64,000 nt of DNA from Nitrosomonas sp. (lineage in GTDB: Bacteria > Pseudomonadota > Gammaproteobacteria > Burkholderiales > Nitrosomonadaceae): contig JAGNZK010000008.1 in NCBI GenBank assembly GCA_017984435.1, positions 1-64,000 of the forward strand, written 5' to 3'. Below the pieces are notes generated by a model, which worked only from the letters and a program-made list of their open reading frames with translations, made no database searches and was not told the origin of the DNA. Below, piece by piece: positions 18,883-27,040 of this stretch. The translations under genes and the position numbers were made by a program. Positions within the stretch are counted from its first letter, which is position 1. Every line of letters starts with the position of its first letter.

Positions 18883-20281
18883 CAGTGAGTTTCATCGTGA
18901 TAAAAGTGGTGAGATCTCCCCTTTTAACGAGTAACGCAATATTTTTTCCACTTTTAACTTGACTGAGTAGTTCATTAAACTGCCCAACACTTTTAACGTC
19001 CTTACTATTAAATCCAAGGATAATATCTCCAATACGCATCCCTGAACGACTGGCAATACCAGGTTGCATATCTTCAACTAATAATCCGTTTGCAATCTCC
19101 AGTTGTTTCTTTTGTTCAGCCGTTATCTCGCTTAATGCCAATCCCAAACGATTTGAAATATTAGGTTTTTTACCTTGTTTGAGTTTTCGGTTTTCTGCGG
19201 CATCGTCTGAGGGAGCTTCTCCCACCTCAATTTTAATAGTTTTAACAGAGCCATCCCGCCAGATGGCTATAGGCACTTTTGAGCCCGGCTTGGTATTACC
19301 GACGATACGTGGCAAATCAGCCGACATGGCCACTTCTTTCTCATCAAATTTCAATACAATATCGCGCGCTTTGATTCCTGCTTGATCAGCAGGACCACCT
19401 TTTTCTACTGAAACAACTAACGCACCCTTACTGTCAGACAAACCAAAAGATTCTGCTAACTCTTTGGTCACTTCCTGAATCATTATGCCGATTCTTCCAC
19501 GGCTTACTTTACCGCCAACTTTTAATTGATCAGCAATCTCAGTCGCCACATTAATCGGTATAGCAAATGACAATCCCATAAATCCACCAGTGCGGCTATA
19601 AATTTGAGAGTTAATACCAACGACCTCTCCTTTCATATTAAATAAAGGTCCGCCTGAATTACCCGGATTGATTGCCACATCTGTCTGTATAAATGGAACA
19701 TAATTTTCCTGTGCCAAGGAACGCCCTTTGGCACTCACGATACCTGCAGTTACACTATGCTCAAAACCGAAAGGTGAACCGATTGCGATCACCCATTCTC
19801 CAACCCTGAGATTTTCCGGATTTCCTTGCGTAACCTTTGGCAACTCGTTTGCATTTATTTTGATTAACGCGATATCTGTTTTCCGATCGGTACCAATCAC
19901 TTCTGCTACAAACTCACGTTTATCATTTAGCTTTACAGTAATTTCATCTGCAGTTTCAACGACATGCGCATTAGTTAAAATATAACCATCTGAACTGATA
20001 ATAAAACCAGATCCTAAGGATCTGGGCTCAGATCTTCTCGGTGCAGAATGTGGCTGCATATGCCTTTTAAAAAAATCATAAAAAGGTGAATTCTCCGGAA
20101 TACCCGGTATCTCAGGAAGAGCCTGATTACTCAGTGCGCTTACAGTTTGCACAGCACTGATATTGACCACCGCAGCACCGTGTTTTTCAACAAGCCCTGT
20201 AAAGTCCGGCAACTCATTAGTCTGTGCAAAAACTATTGATGACGATAAAAGTAGTGAAATTAATATAAGCTGAAACATCAT
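18866..20281 (-). CDS. mucD: DegP/HtrA-type periplasmic serine protease MucD
   Basis: Periplasmic quality-control protease and chaperone. The ATG at 20281 was chosen (471 aa): AAGGA lies 5 nt upstream and the product starts directly with a Sec signal peptide (MMFQLILISLLLSSSIVFAQ). Catalytic triad: His in ILTNAHVVE, Asp in DRKTDIALIKI, Ser in INPGNSGGPLFN. Two PDZ domains follow (starting near LGLSDSKGALVVSVEKGG and RLGLALSEITAEQKKQL). It sits 210 nt downstream of rseB in the rpoE run, as in Pseudomonas algU-mucABCD, but the mucC/rseC equivalent is missing. Confidence 0.94.
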   Translation of the reverse strand: MMFQLILISLLLSSSIVFAQTNELPDFTGLVEKHGAAVVNISAVQTVSALSNQALPEIPGIPENSPFYDFFKRHMQPHSAPRRSEPRSLGSGFIISSDGYILTNAHVVETADEITVKLNDKREFVAEVIGTDRKTDIALIKINANELPKVTQGNPENLRVGEWVIAIGSPFGFEHSVTAGIVSAKGRSLAQENYVPFIQTDVAINPGNSGGPLFNMKGEVVGINSQIYSRTGGFMGLSFAIPINVATEIADQLKVGGKVSRGRIGIMIQEVTKELAESFGLSDSKGALVVSVEKGGPADQAGIKARDIVLKFDEKEVAMSADLPRIVGNTKPGSKVPIAIWRDGSVKTIKIEVGEAPSDDAAENRKLKQGKKPNISNRLGLALSEITAEQKKQLEIANGLLVEDMQPGIASRSGMRIGDIILGFNSKDVKSVGQFNELLSQVKSGKNIALLVKRGDLTTFITMKLTDDDKN

Positions 20282-20539
20282 TCTTATCCTTACAATAAAG
20301 CCAATGTAACTAATTAACGTTATTCGCATTTTTTATAAATCAATCTGAGAATATATCTAATTCTTTTAATTATTACGGGTATATTTAAAGAAAAACGACA
20401 GATCCAATTAATCTAGAACTGAACTGTATCATTATAATGAAATGTCTTTAAATAATGCCTGCACCGAATTTTACCTAACTTTATCCAGCTTTTTCATTGC
20501 GAAAGTGCCGGCGCACAGTGAATTTCCACTTGTTAGTAT

Positions 20540-21526
20540 TCAATCTTGTCTAAAGACAGAATCACCAATCAGCTTTATCGTTTCCAATGGAACTTCGCCA
20601 ACGGTTGTTATTTTATTATCGCCCAGTGTACGAGTATAAATATTAATCGCACCACGGCTTGTAAAGAAACCCGGTATCGGTGCCGGCGCGTCTTTAATGA
20701 TAGGTTCTATAAAAATAGAAACTGTTGCGAGTCCATCGGATAAGGCAATATGATCGACTAATATGGATTTCTCAGTTAAATTACGCTTCATCTCAACCAG
20801 CTTCTTAAAGCCGATCGGCAAGTTTTTGACTTGCCACTTTAACTCACCCTCTTTTAGAACCGATGTAGCCAAATCGGTCACTTTCCATTTCTCGGTAATA
20901 ATCGATTGATCAGGTTTTAACAGATCAGGATGAATCTCTCCACCAATTTCCAGTTGTACAAATGCAAATTGTTCAACAACTTCATTACCATCAACTACTG
21001 CAACTTTTAGCAGCAAACCAGTCTCACTATCAATCCAGAATTGATGACCATATCGTAAAGAGTCTCTCGGTGTCAGCAATATCACCTGACACTCATGATC
21101 CGTTACCCGTTCACGCCTGGTTTCTTTAGCATAATAATTATCATCAATACCATCAAATGACTGCGGAAGAAGATTAGGAAAGAATTTACGAAACCAGCGC
21201 TTCTCAGTATAAATTCTTTTACTATCAGGAAGATAGCATTTCATTTCATCATTGTTGCGAAAAACAATGCGTGGAATTCCATCTAAAACCTCAATTCTTT
21301 CGCGCTCTCCAGCTTGATCCGTTTTATGAATGATGCGCGATGTTTCCATATGACCATCCGCATAGTAAACAAATGTGCCGGCATAATTATACTGACGCGG
21401 TGCATCGGCCATTTTTTTCAGCCAACCAAGTGCGCTTTCAGATGAGCGCGGTAGTTCCTGCGCAAGCGCTGTTTGAAAACCAAACGTTAACAAAAAAATC
21501 AGCGTGATTACTTTGCGACTAATCAT
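20540..21526 (-). CDS. rseB: Sigma-E regulatory protein RseB (MucB)
   Basis: Periplasmic protein (328 aa) that binds the anti-sigma factor RseA and shields it from regulated proteolysis until misfolded porins or lipopolysaccharide displace it. A Sec signal peptide is at the start (MISRKVITLIFLLTFGFQTALAQ). The N-terminal LolA-like domain includes QYNYAGTFVYYADGHMETSRI, a signature of the family, and the C-terminal domain includes FTSRGAINIYTRTLGDNKITTVGEVP. The ATG overlaps the rseA stop by 4 nt. Confidence 0.92.
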   Translation of the reverse strand: MISRKVITLIFLLTFGFQTALAQELPRSSESALGWLKKMADAPRQYNYAGTFVYYADGHMETSRIIHKTDQAGERERIEVLDGIPRIVFRNNDEMKCYLPDSKRIYTEKRWFRKFFPNLLPQSFDGIDDNYYAKETRRERVTDHECQVILLTPRDSLRYGHQFWIDSETGLLLKVAVVDGNEVVEQFAFVQLEIGGEIHPDLLKPDQSIITEKWKVTDLATSVLKEGELKWQVKNLPIGFKKLVEMKRNLTEKSILVDHIALSDGLATVSIFIEPIIKDAPAPIPGFFTSRGAINIYTRTLGDNKITTVGEVPLETIKLIGDSVFRQD

Positions 21527-22068
21527 CTACCATATCTTTCGTGATATTCAGTATTATGCACATTAGTAACTTGCCCCCGCATATTAGTCCCTGGGGAAAA
21601 TTCTCTATGCACAAGTAGATAATCATTAATTTCGGCAGGTGGATAATTACCTACTGCGGTTGGTGATGAAACCATCATGGGCACAACAGTTAAGTTGCCA
21701 TCCTGACTGGAATTTTCGGCGACCATCGGCTGATGGGACTCGTATGAAGAATTATACATTATTACCCATGCCGAGATCACCACCACAGAAGCCGCCATTG
21801 AGAAAGCGAATACTCTGTGTTTTTGTTGCTTGGGAATACTTGACGTATTATTGGGAAAAAGTACAGTGGGTTCAGTCTTTAATTTCTGACTAACGCTGGA
21901 AGATATATTCATTGATAGTCGGGATGATTGCCGTAGCGCGTCACCAATAAGATGATAGCTTTCCCATTCTTCCTGCAATTCATCGCTCCTTCTAACTGCT
22001 TCAATAATATTTAAGGCATCTTGTTTATCAAGTTCACCGTCCATTAATGCAGATACTTTGCTTTTCAC
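21523..22068 (-). CDS. rseA: Anti-sigma-E factor RseA (MucA)
   Basis: Single-pass inner-membrane protein (181 aa) that holds the RpoE sigma factor. The N-terminal cytoplasmic domain MKSKVSALMDGELDKQDALN with the later WESYHLIGDALR is the RseA sigma-binding signature. The membrane helix is near residues 90-110 (FAFSMAASVVVISAWVIMY), followed by a periplasmic tail. Translation follows rpoE with a 1-nt gap and couples to rseB by a 4-nt overlap. Confidence 0.9.
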   Translation of the reverse strand: MKSKVSALMDGELDKQDALNIIEAVRRSDELQEEWESYHLIGDALRQSSRLSMNISSSVSQKLKTEPTVLFPNNTSSIPKQQKHRVFAFSMAASVVVISAWVIMYNSSYESHQPMVAENSSQDGNLTVVPMMVSSPTAVGNYPPAEINDYLLVHREFSPGTNMRGQVTNVHNTEYHERYGR

Positions 22069-22069
22069 A

Positions 22070-22669
22070 TCACCACCTCTTGTCTTTACTAGTCCCTAAT
22101 AAAGGGCGTAACTGTTCAGATATCGCTTCACGTGCACGAAATATACGTGACCTTACAGTACCTATTGGGCAACTCATAATATTTGCAATTTCTTCATAGC
22201 TTAATCCATCGATCTCTCTTAAAATAATTGCGGTACGTAACTCTTCAGGCAATGAATCCAATGTTTGATTAACCGTTTGAGCAATCTGTTTACTCATCAG
22301 CTCACTCTCAGGCGTGTTCATTTCTTTCAATATACCGCTATCTTCAAAGTTCTCGGCGTCCTCATTGTCAAACTCTTGCAATGTTGGTACTTTACGTCCC
22401 TGAGATACCAAGAAATTCTTAGCGGTATTGATGCCAATTCGATATAACCACGTATAGAAAGCACTATCCCCACGAAATAAAGGCAAAGCCCTATATGCTT
22501 TAACAAAAGCTTCTTGCGTCACATCCTCAACTTCAGCCGCATCACGTATAAAATGTGATAGTAAACGTGCTAGCTTGCGTTGATATTTGATAACCAGTAG
22601 ATCAAACGCATGCTTATCTCCGCCCTGAACTCGCTCTACTAATTGCTGATCGACTTCCCGATCACCCAT
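22070..22669 (-). CDS. rpoE: RNA polymerase sigma factor RpoE (sigma-24 / AlgU)
   Basis: ECF sigma factor for envelope stress (199 aa). Region 2 shows DAAEVEDVTQEAFVKAYRALPLF and FYTWLYRIGINTAKN; region 4 shows ELRTAIILREIDGLSYEEIAN and CPIGTVRSRIFRAREA. Length and layout are those of E. coli RpoE. It is the first gene of rpoE-rseA-rseB-mucD. The 275-nt spacer shared with nadB must hold its promoter; I found no convincing AAGTTCC-type autoregulatory box there. Confidence 0.95.
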   Translation of the reverse strand: MGDREVDQQLVERVQGGDKHAFDLLVIKYQRKLARLLSHFIRDAAEVEDVTQEAFVKAYRALPLFRGDSAFYTWLYRIGINTAKNFLVSQGRKVPTLQEFDNEDAENFEDSGILKEMNTPESELMSKQIAQTVNQTLDSLPEELRTAIILREIDGLSYEEIANIMSCPIGTVRSRIFRAREAISEQLRPLLGTSKDKRW

Positions 22670-22944
22670 ACTACCTGATCCCTGAACATTTTGAATGAAT
22701 CTGTAATTTTATTCTTGCTCTACCCAATGCAGCATAATGACACAACAGAATCAGTATATCCATTCAAAAAAATCTCGGGAACTAGATAGTCATCTATCAC
22801 CCCTTATAAAGACAATTAACACAGCTAATTAGTTCACATTCAATCTCTGATACAAATACGTTACAAATCTATGAATAAGGACATGAAGTATAATGAGTCT
22901 GCTATTATCTGACATCTCACTACCGGAAGTTTAATCCAAGTCTA

Positions 22945-24543
22945 ATGTCCAACAATTATTTTGATACGCTTATTATCGGTAGCGGATTGGCTGGATTTGC
23001 ACTCGCACTGCATTTAGCGCAACATAAAAAAGTTTGCATCGTCACTAAACAAGCAGCTGACTCAGGTGCCAGCTCATGGGCACAAGGAGGCATTGCAGCG
23101 GCACTATCAAACAATGATTCACCATCAAAACATGTTCAAGACACATTGATAGCTGGGGCCGGTTTATGTGACGCGGAAATTACTCGGTATGTCGCCGAAA
23201 ATGCAGTGAACGCAATACACTGGTTAATAGATCAAGGCGTTATTTTCACCAATGATCAGACCAGCGAAACCGGATACCACCTTACCAAGGAAGGTGGTCA
23301 TAGCATGCGACGCATCATTCATAGTGGCGATGCCACCGGCAAAGCTGTTCAACAAGCATTAATCCAAAAAATACACGCTCACCCGAATATCTGTGTATTG
23401 GAACATCACATCGCTATCGATTTAATTACCAGCGATAAACTACCCGATTATGCGGATTCACAGTACAAACGGTGCTTGGGCGCTTATGTACTCGACAAAC
23501 AGAGAGATAAAGTACATACATTTACCGCACAAAACACCATACTGGCAACCGGTGGTGCCAGCAAAGTTTATCTCTATACCACCAACCCGGATACCGCCAC
23601 AGGCGATGGCATTGCAATGGGCTGGCGCGCAGGCTGTCGAATAGCCAACATGGAGTTTATTCAATTTCACCCGACTTGCCTTTATCATCCTCATGCCAAA
23701 TCATTTTTAATCAGTGAAGCTGTTCGTGGTGAAGGCGGATTATTAAAACTTCCCAATGGCGATCGCTTCATGCCGTGGCACGATCAACGCTCTGAACTAG
23801 CACCGCGTGACATCGTTGCTCGCGCCATTGACTTTGAAATGAAGAAAAGAGGATTAGACTGCGTTTATCTGGACATATCCCATAAACCAGCCAGCTTCTT
23901 AAAAAAACACTTCCCAACGATTCACGCCCGTTGCCTGGAACTGGGCATCGACATTACTAAAGAACCGATCCCTGTCGTTCCTGCCGCACATTACACTTGT
24001 GGTGGTGTCGTCACTGACAAGCACGGCAAAACTGACTTGCATAATCTCTATGCCATCGGAGAAACAGCCCATACCGGGTTACATGGCGCCAATCGATTGG
24101 CAAGCAACTCATTGCTGGAATGTCTCGTATTGGCCCACGCTGCAGGAAACGATATAGTCAATCAACCCACGCATGGATTACCAGCACTGCCTGACTGGGA
24201 TGAGAGCCGTGTTACCGATGCGGACGAAGAAATTGTTATTGCGCACAACTGGGATGAATTACGTCGTTTCATGTGGAATTATGTCGGTATCGTACGTACG
24301 ACAAAACGTCTGCAACGCGCCCAGCGCCGCATCGAACTATTGCGTGAAGAAATCAATGAATACTATACAAACTTTCGGGTCACCAGCGATTTATTAGAAT
24401 TACGTAATCTTGTCGATAGTGCGGATTTAATCGTTCGCAGTGCAATGCTACGTCATGAAAGTCGGGGACTGCACTACAGCAAGGATTATCCGGAAACATT
24501 ACCAATCGCCCAAAATACCGTCTTAAAGAAAGAAATCAATTAA
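22945..24543 (+). CDS. nadB: L-aspartate oxidase
   Basis: FAD enzyme (532 aa) that oxidises L-aspartate to iminoaspartate, the first step of de novo NAD synthesis. FAD site [18 protein letters not shown] at the N-terminus; [12 protein letters not shown] near residue 45 and the conserved [24 protein letters not shown] near 240 mark the succinate dehydrogenase/fumarate reductase flavoprotein superfamily. [15 protein letters not shown] and [15 protein letters not shown] complete the family pattern. It is divergent from rpoE, a common pairing in proteobacteria. Confidence 0.95.
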   Translation: MSNNYFDTLIIGSGLAGFALALHLAQHKKVCIVTKQAADSGASSWAQGGIAAALSNNDSPSKHVQDTLIAGAGLCDAEITRYVAENAVNAIHWLIDQGVIFTNDQTSETGYHLTKEGGHSMRRIIHSGDATGKAVQQALIQKIHAHPNICVLEHHIAIDLITSDKLPDYADSQYKRCLGAYVLDKQRDKVHTFTAQNTILATGGASKVYLYTTNPDTATGDGIAMGWRAGCRIANMEFIQFHPTCLYHPHAKSFLISEAVRGEGGLLKLPNGDRFMPWHDQRSELAPRDIVARAIDFEMKKRGLDCVYLDISHKPASFLKKHFPTIHARCLELGIDITKEPIPVVPAAHYTCGGVVTDKHGKTDLHNLYAIGETAHTGLHGANRLASNSLLECLVLAHAAGNDIVNQPTHGLPALPDWDESRVTDADEEIVIAHNWDELRRFMWNYVGIVRTTKRLQRAQRRIELLREEINEYYTNFRVTSDLLELRNLVDSADLIVRSAMLRHESRGLHYSKDYPETLPIAQNTVLKKEIN

Positions 24544-24579
24544 AGACAAAACAGGGCATTGAAAATGGAGTGATATCAA

Positions 24580-25626
24580 GTGACTAACTATCCAACAATT
24601 GACCATCCAGCCAGCCTGACGATTAACCATATCAATTCAGCAATACCGCTTACTTTTACACAGTATGTACCGCCCGTTAACGGCTTTGGTGACATGCTGA
24701 ACTGGGATTTCAGCGCATTCCTTTCTACGTCGGTAGACAATACGAGCGCCAGAGATATGTTTGCTTTTGAAGGCATAGCAGGCGCAACCTACGATATATT
24801 CAGCAAAAGTTTCTTCGACCCGTTTGCCTTACAGCTTTTCGATGCACAAGGCAATGTGATCGCGACGGATGACTTTAGCGGTACTGGTGGAATTGATCAC
24901 ATTAAAGTCGTGGCGCCATACGACGGGACATATTACATCGACGCATCATGGCATCAGGGTTTTGCGGATATTGATAAGTACGCATCCCTATCGGTCTATG
25001 AAGATTTGGATACCATACCGCCTATTACGAGGTCAATCCCATCCGTTTCCGTGTTCAGTCCCACAAATTCTGCGACAGATGTACCAGTCGACAGCAACAT
25101 TGTCTTAACATTCAGCGAAACGATCCAAAGAGGCTCAGGATCAATTTCTTTAAAAACCGCCGGAAATTTGTTGGTAGAATCCTTTGACGCAACATCCAAC
25201 AATAATCTGTCTATTTCCGGTAACACACTAACCATCAATCCCACAAATAACTTATCCAACAACACGCAATACTTTGTCACGATAGATTCGGGATCGATTG
25301 AAGATTTGACGGGGAATAGCAACGCCGCGATTAGATCATATAGTTTCACCACCGTAACGCAGATGCCGGACACTCCTCCAAACGCGCTTGACATTGATCG
25401 AATCTTTAACTGGGGAGAGAACCAATATCCGGATCTATTTTCTGATCATCCCAAATCATTGGATGCATTTGGTTACTATGCCCGTATCTATTCAAATGAC
25501 AATGCAGTCGGAGAACAAAACAACAATATTTATTTTTATGATGGTGGAACAGACGGCACGGGCGATATTATTCTGGTCGGCACGGTAGCCGATTTCCTGC
25601 CATTGGCAATATCAACAGGGTTCTAA
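24580..25626 (+). CDS. Secreted/surface multidomain protein with SbsA-type Ig domain
   Basis: 348 aa from a GTG start that has GGAG 9 nt upstream; no signal peptide is visible. Residues about 40-135 resemble a pre-peptidase-like beta domain (FAFEGIAGATYDIFSKSF then PYDGTYYIDASW). Residues about 148-258 are a clear bacterial Ig-like (SbsA/Big_5) domain: SPTNSATDVPVDSNIVLTFS to ISGNTLTINPTNNLSNNTQY. The last about 80 residues (IDRIFNWGENQYPDLFSDHP to YFYDGGTDGTGDIILVG) form a small domain I have no name for. The lack of a leader and the beta-rich make-up suggest type I secretion or a lost 5' end (inference). It follows nadB by 36 nt. Confidence 0.65.
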   Translation: MTNYPTIDHPASLTINHINSAIPLTFTQYVPPVNGFGDMLNWDFSAFLSTSVDNTSARDMFAFEGIAGATYDIFSKSFFDPFALQLFDAQGNVIATDDFSGTGGIDHIKVVAPYDGTYYIDASWHQGFADIDKYASLSVYEDLDTIPPITRSIPSVSVFSPTNSATDVPVDSNIVLTFSETIQRGSGSISLKTAGNLLVESFDATSNNNLSISGNTLTINPTNNLSNNTQYFVTIDSGSIEDLTGNSNAAIRSYSFTTVTQMPDTPPNALDIDRIFNWGENQYPDLFSDHPKSLDAFGYYARIYSNDNAVGEQNNNIYFYDGGTDGTGDIILVGTVADFLPLAISTGF

Positions 25627-25655
25627 TAACCGCTCCTGGGAGCCTCTGAATAACT

Positions 25656-25724
25656 GTCATTTCGAGCAAACGAGAAAAATCTATACTGTTTGATTCCCCA
25701 AGATCTCTCTCCATTCGAAATGAC
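25656..25724. repeat. Small palindromic intergenic element (GTCATTTCGA type)
   Basis: GTCATTTCGA at 25656-25665 is exactly inverted as TCGAAATGAC at 25715-25724. Inner parts are also partly complementary (GAGAAAAATCT against AGATCTCTC). The 69-bp unit sits between two convergent genes. Such GTCATTTCGA...TCGAAATGAC elements are dispersed in many bacterial genomes, so this is likely one copy of a genomic repeat; it may also act as a weak transcript end. Confidence 0.65.
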
Positions 25725-25775
25725 GAGTTATTGGTTATTCCGAACGAAGGTGAGATATCTTTAATTCAAAAGACT

Positions 25776-27026
25776 CTATGCTTCCAACAATGGACTCATC
25801 GGATATTCCAGCGCTTCTTTCATCGCCACCAGCGACAATACTGCTTCCCGACCGTCAATGATGCGGTGATCGTAGGACAAAGCCAGATAGTTCATCGGGC
25901 GGATCACGATTTGTCCATTCTCAACCACTGGTCGTTCTTTGGTTGCGTGGATACCCAGAATAGCGCTCTGTGGCGGATTGATGATCGGGGTCGATAGCAT
26001 GGAACCGAACACCCCACCGTTAGTAATCGAAAAAGTACCGCCGCTGAGTTCATCAATCGTCAGTTTGCCGTCTTGCGCACGTTTGGCAAAATCCGCGATC
26101 TGCATCTCAATTTGCGCCAGCGTCAGACGATCGGCATCACGGATAACCGGCACCACCAACCCGCGCGGGCTGCCAACGGCGATACCGATATCGTAATAGT
26201 CGTGATACACAATGTCATTGCCTTCAACGGATGCATTGACAACGGGATATTTCTTTAAGGCGGCAATGACCGCTTTGACAAAGAACGACATGAAGCCCAA
26301 TTTTACGCCATGTTCCTTCTCAAATTCAGTTTTGTAGCGCGTGCGCAGATCGATAATCGCCTGCATATTGACTTCATTGAATGTCGTCAGAATCGCCGCG
26401 GTCGATTGCGATTGCACCAACCGTTCCGCAATGTGCTGCCGCAATCTGGACATAGCCACTCTGCGATCCATGCGTTCACCTGTTGATGATGTTTCGATTG
26501 CATCAGGCTTAGTTACAATTTCCGAGGCGGCGCCGGGTTTGCTTTCCATATAAGCTTGAACATCCTCTTTGATGATACGTCCACCTAGGCCACTTCCTTT
26601 GATTGCCGATGTTTCCGTTGCCTTCAAGTTATTCTCTTCAACCAGCTTGCGGGCTGCTGGCATCAGCATCGGTATATCTTTATCAATTTCCTCAGCAGTA
26701 TTTTTTTCAGCACTTTTGACGACAGGCGCATCAGCTTGTTTACCCGCAGAAGATGCCGATTCAGAGCGATTATCCGGTTTAGCGGTTGCTTCCGTTTCAA
26801 TCGTTGCGATGACTTCGCCACTAACCACAGTCGCACCATCTTTTTTTAAGATTTCGGTCAATACGCCGGCACTGGGCGCAGGCAACTCAAGCACCACTTT
26901 GTCCGTTTCGATATCAATCAAGTTTTCTGACCGCTCAACGTATTCTCCCGTTTTCTTATGCCAGGTTACTAAAGTAGCCTCGGCTACGGATTCAGACAAC
27001 ATGGGTACTTTGACTTCAACTCGCAT
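25776..27026 (-). CDS. sucB: 2-Oxoglutarate dehydrogenase E2, dihydrolipoamide succinyltransferase
   Basis: Core of the 2-oxoglutarate dehydrogenase complex (416 aa). The N-terminal lipoyl domain carries the modified lysine in IDIETDKVVLELPAP near residue 43. A linker follows, then a peripheral-subunit-binding domain (MLMPAARKLVEENNL to GLGGRIIKEDV near 120-155), then the catalytic domain with YDHRIIDGREAVLSLV near 385, holding the active-site His and Asp. It follows sucA by 14 nt. E3 (lpdA) is not adjacent. Confidence 0.95.
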   Translation of the reverse strand: MRVEVKVPMLSESVAEATLVTWHKKTGEYVERSENLIDIETDKVVLELPAPSAGVLTEILKKDGATVVSGEVIATIETEATAKPDNRSESASSAGKQADAPVVKSAEKNTAEEIDKDIPMLMPAARKLVEENNLKATETSAIKGSGLGGRIIKEDVQAYMESKPGAASEIVTKPDAIETSSTGERMDRRVAMSRLRQHIAERLVQSQSTAAILTTFNEVNMQAIIDLRTRYKTEFEKEHGVKLGFMSFFVKAVIAALKKYPVVNASVEGNDIVYHDYYDIGIAVGSPRGLVVPVIRDADRLTLAQIEMQIADFAKRAQDGKLTIDELSGGTFSITNGGVFGSMLSTPIINPPQSAILGIHATKERPVVENGQIVIRPMNYLALSYDHRIIDGREAVLSLVAMKEALEYPMSPLLEA

Positions 27027-27040
27027 GATCGTGCCTCTTT

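Noticed and set aside
22670-22944. RpoE autoregulatory box near rpoE
   Set aside because: A GGAACT occurs on the nadB-facing strand, but no proper -10 follows and the rpoE-facing strand lacks AAGTTCC.
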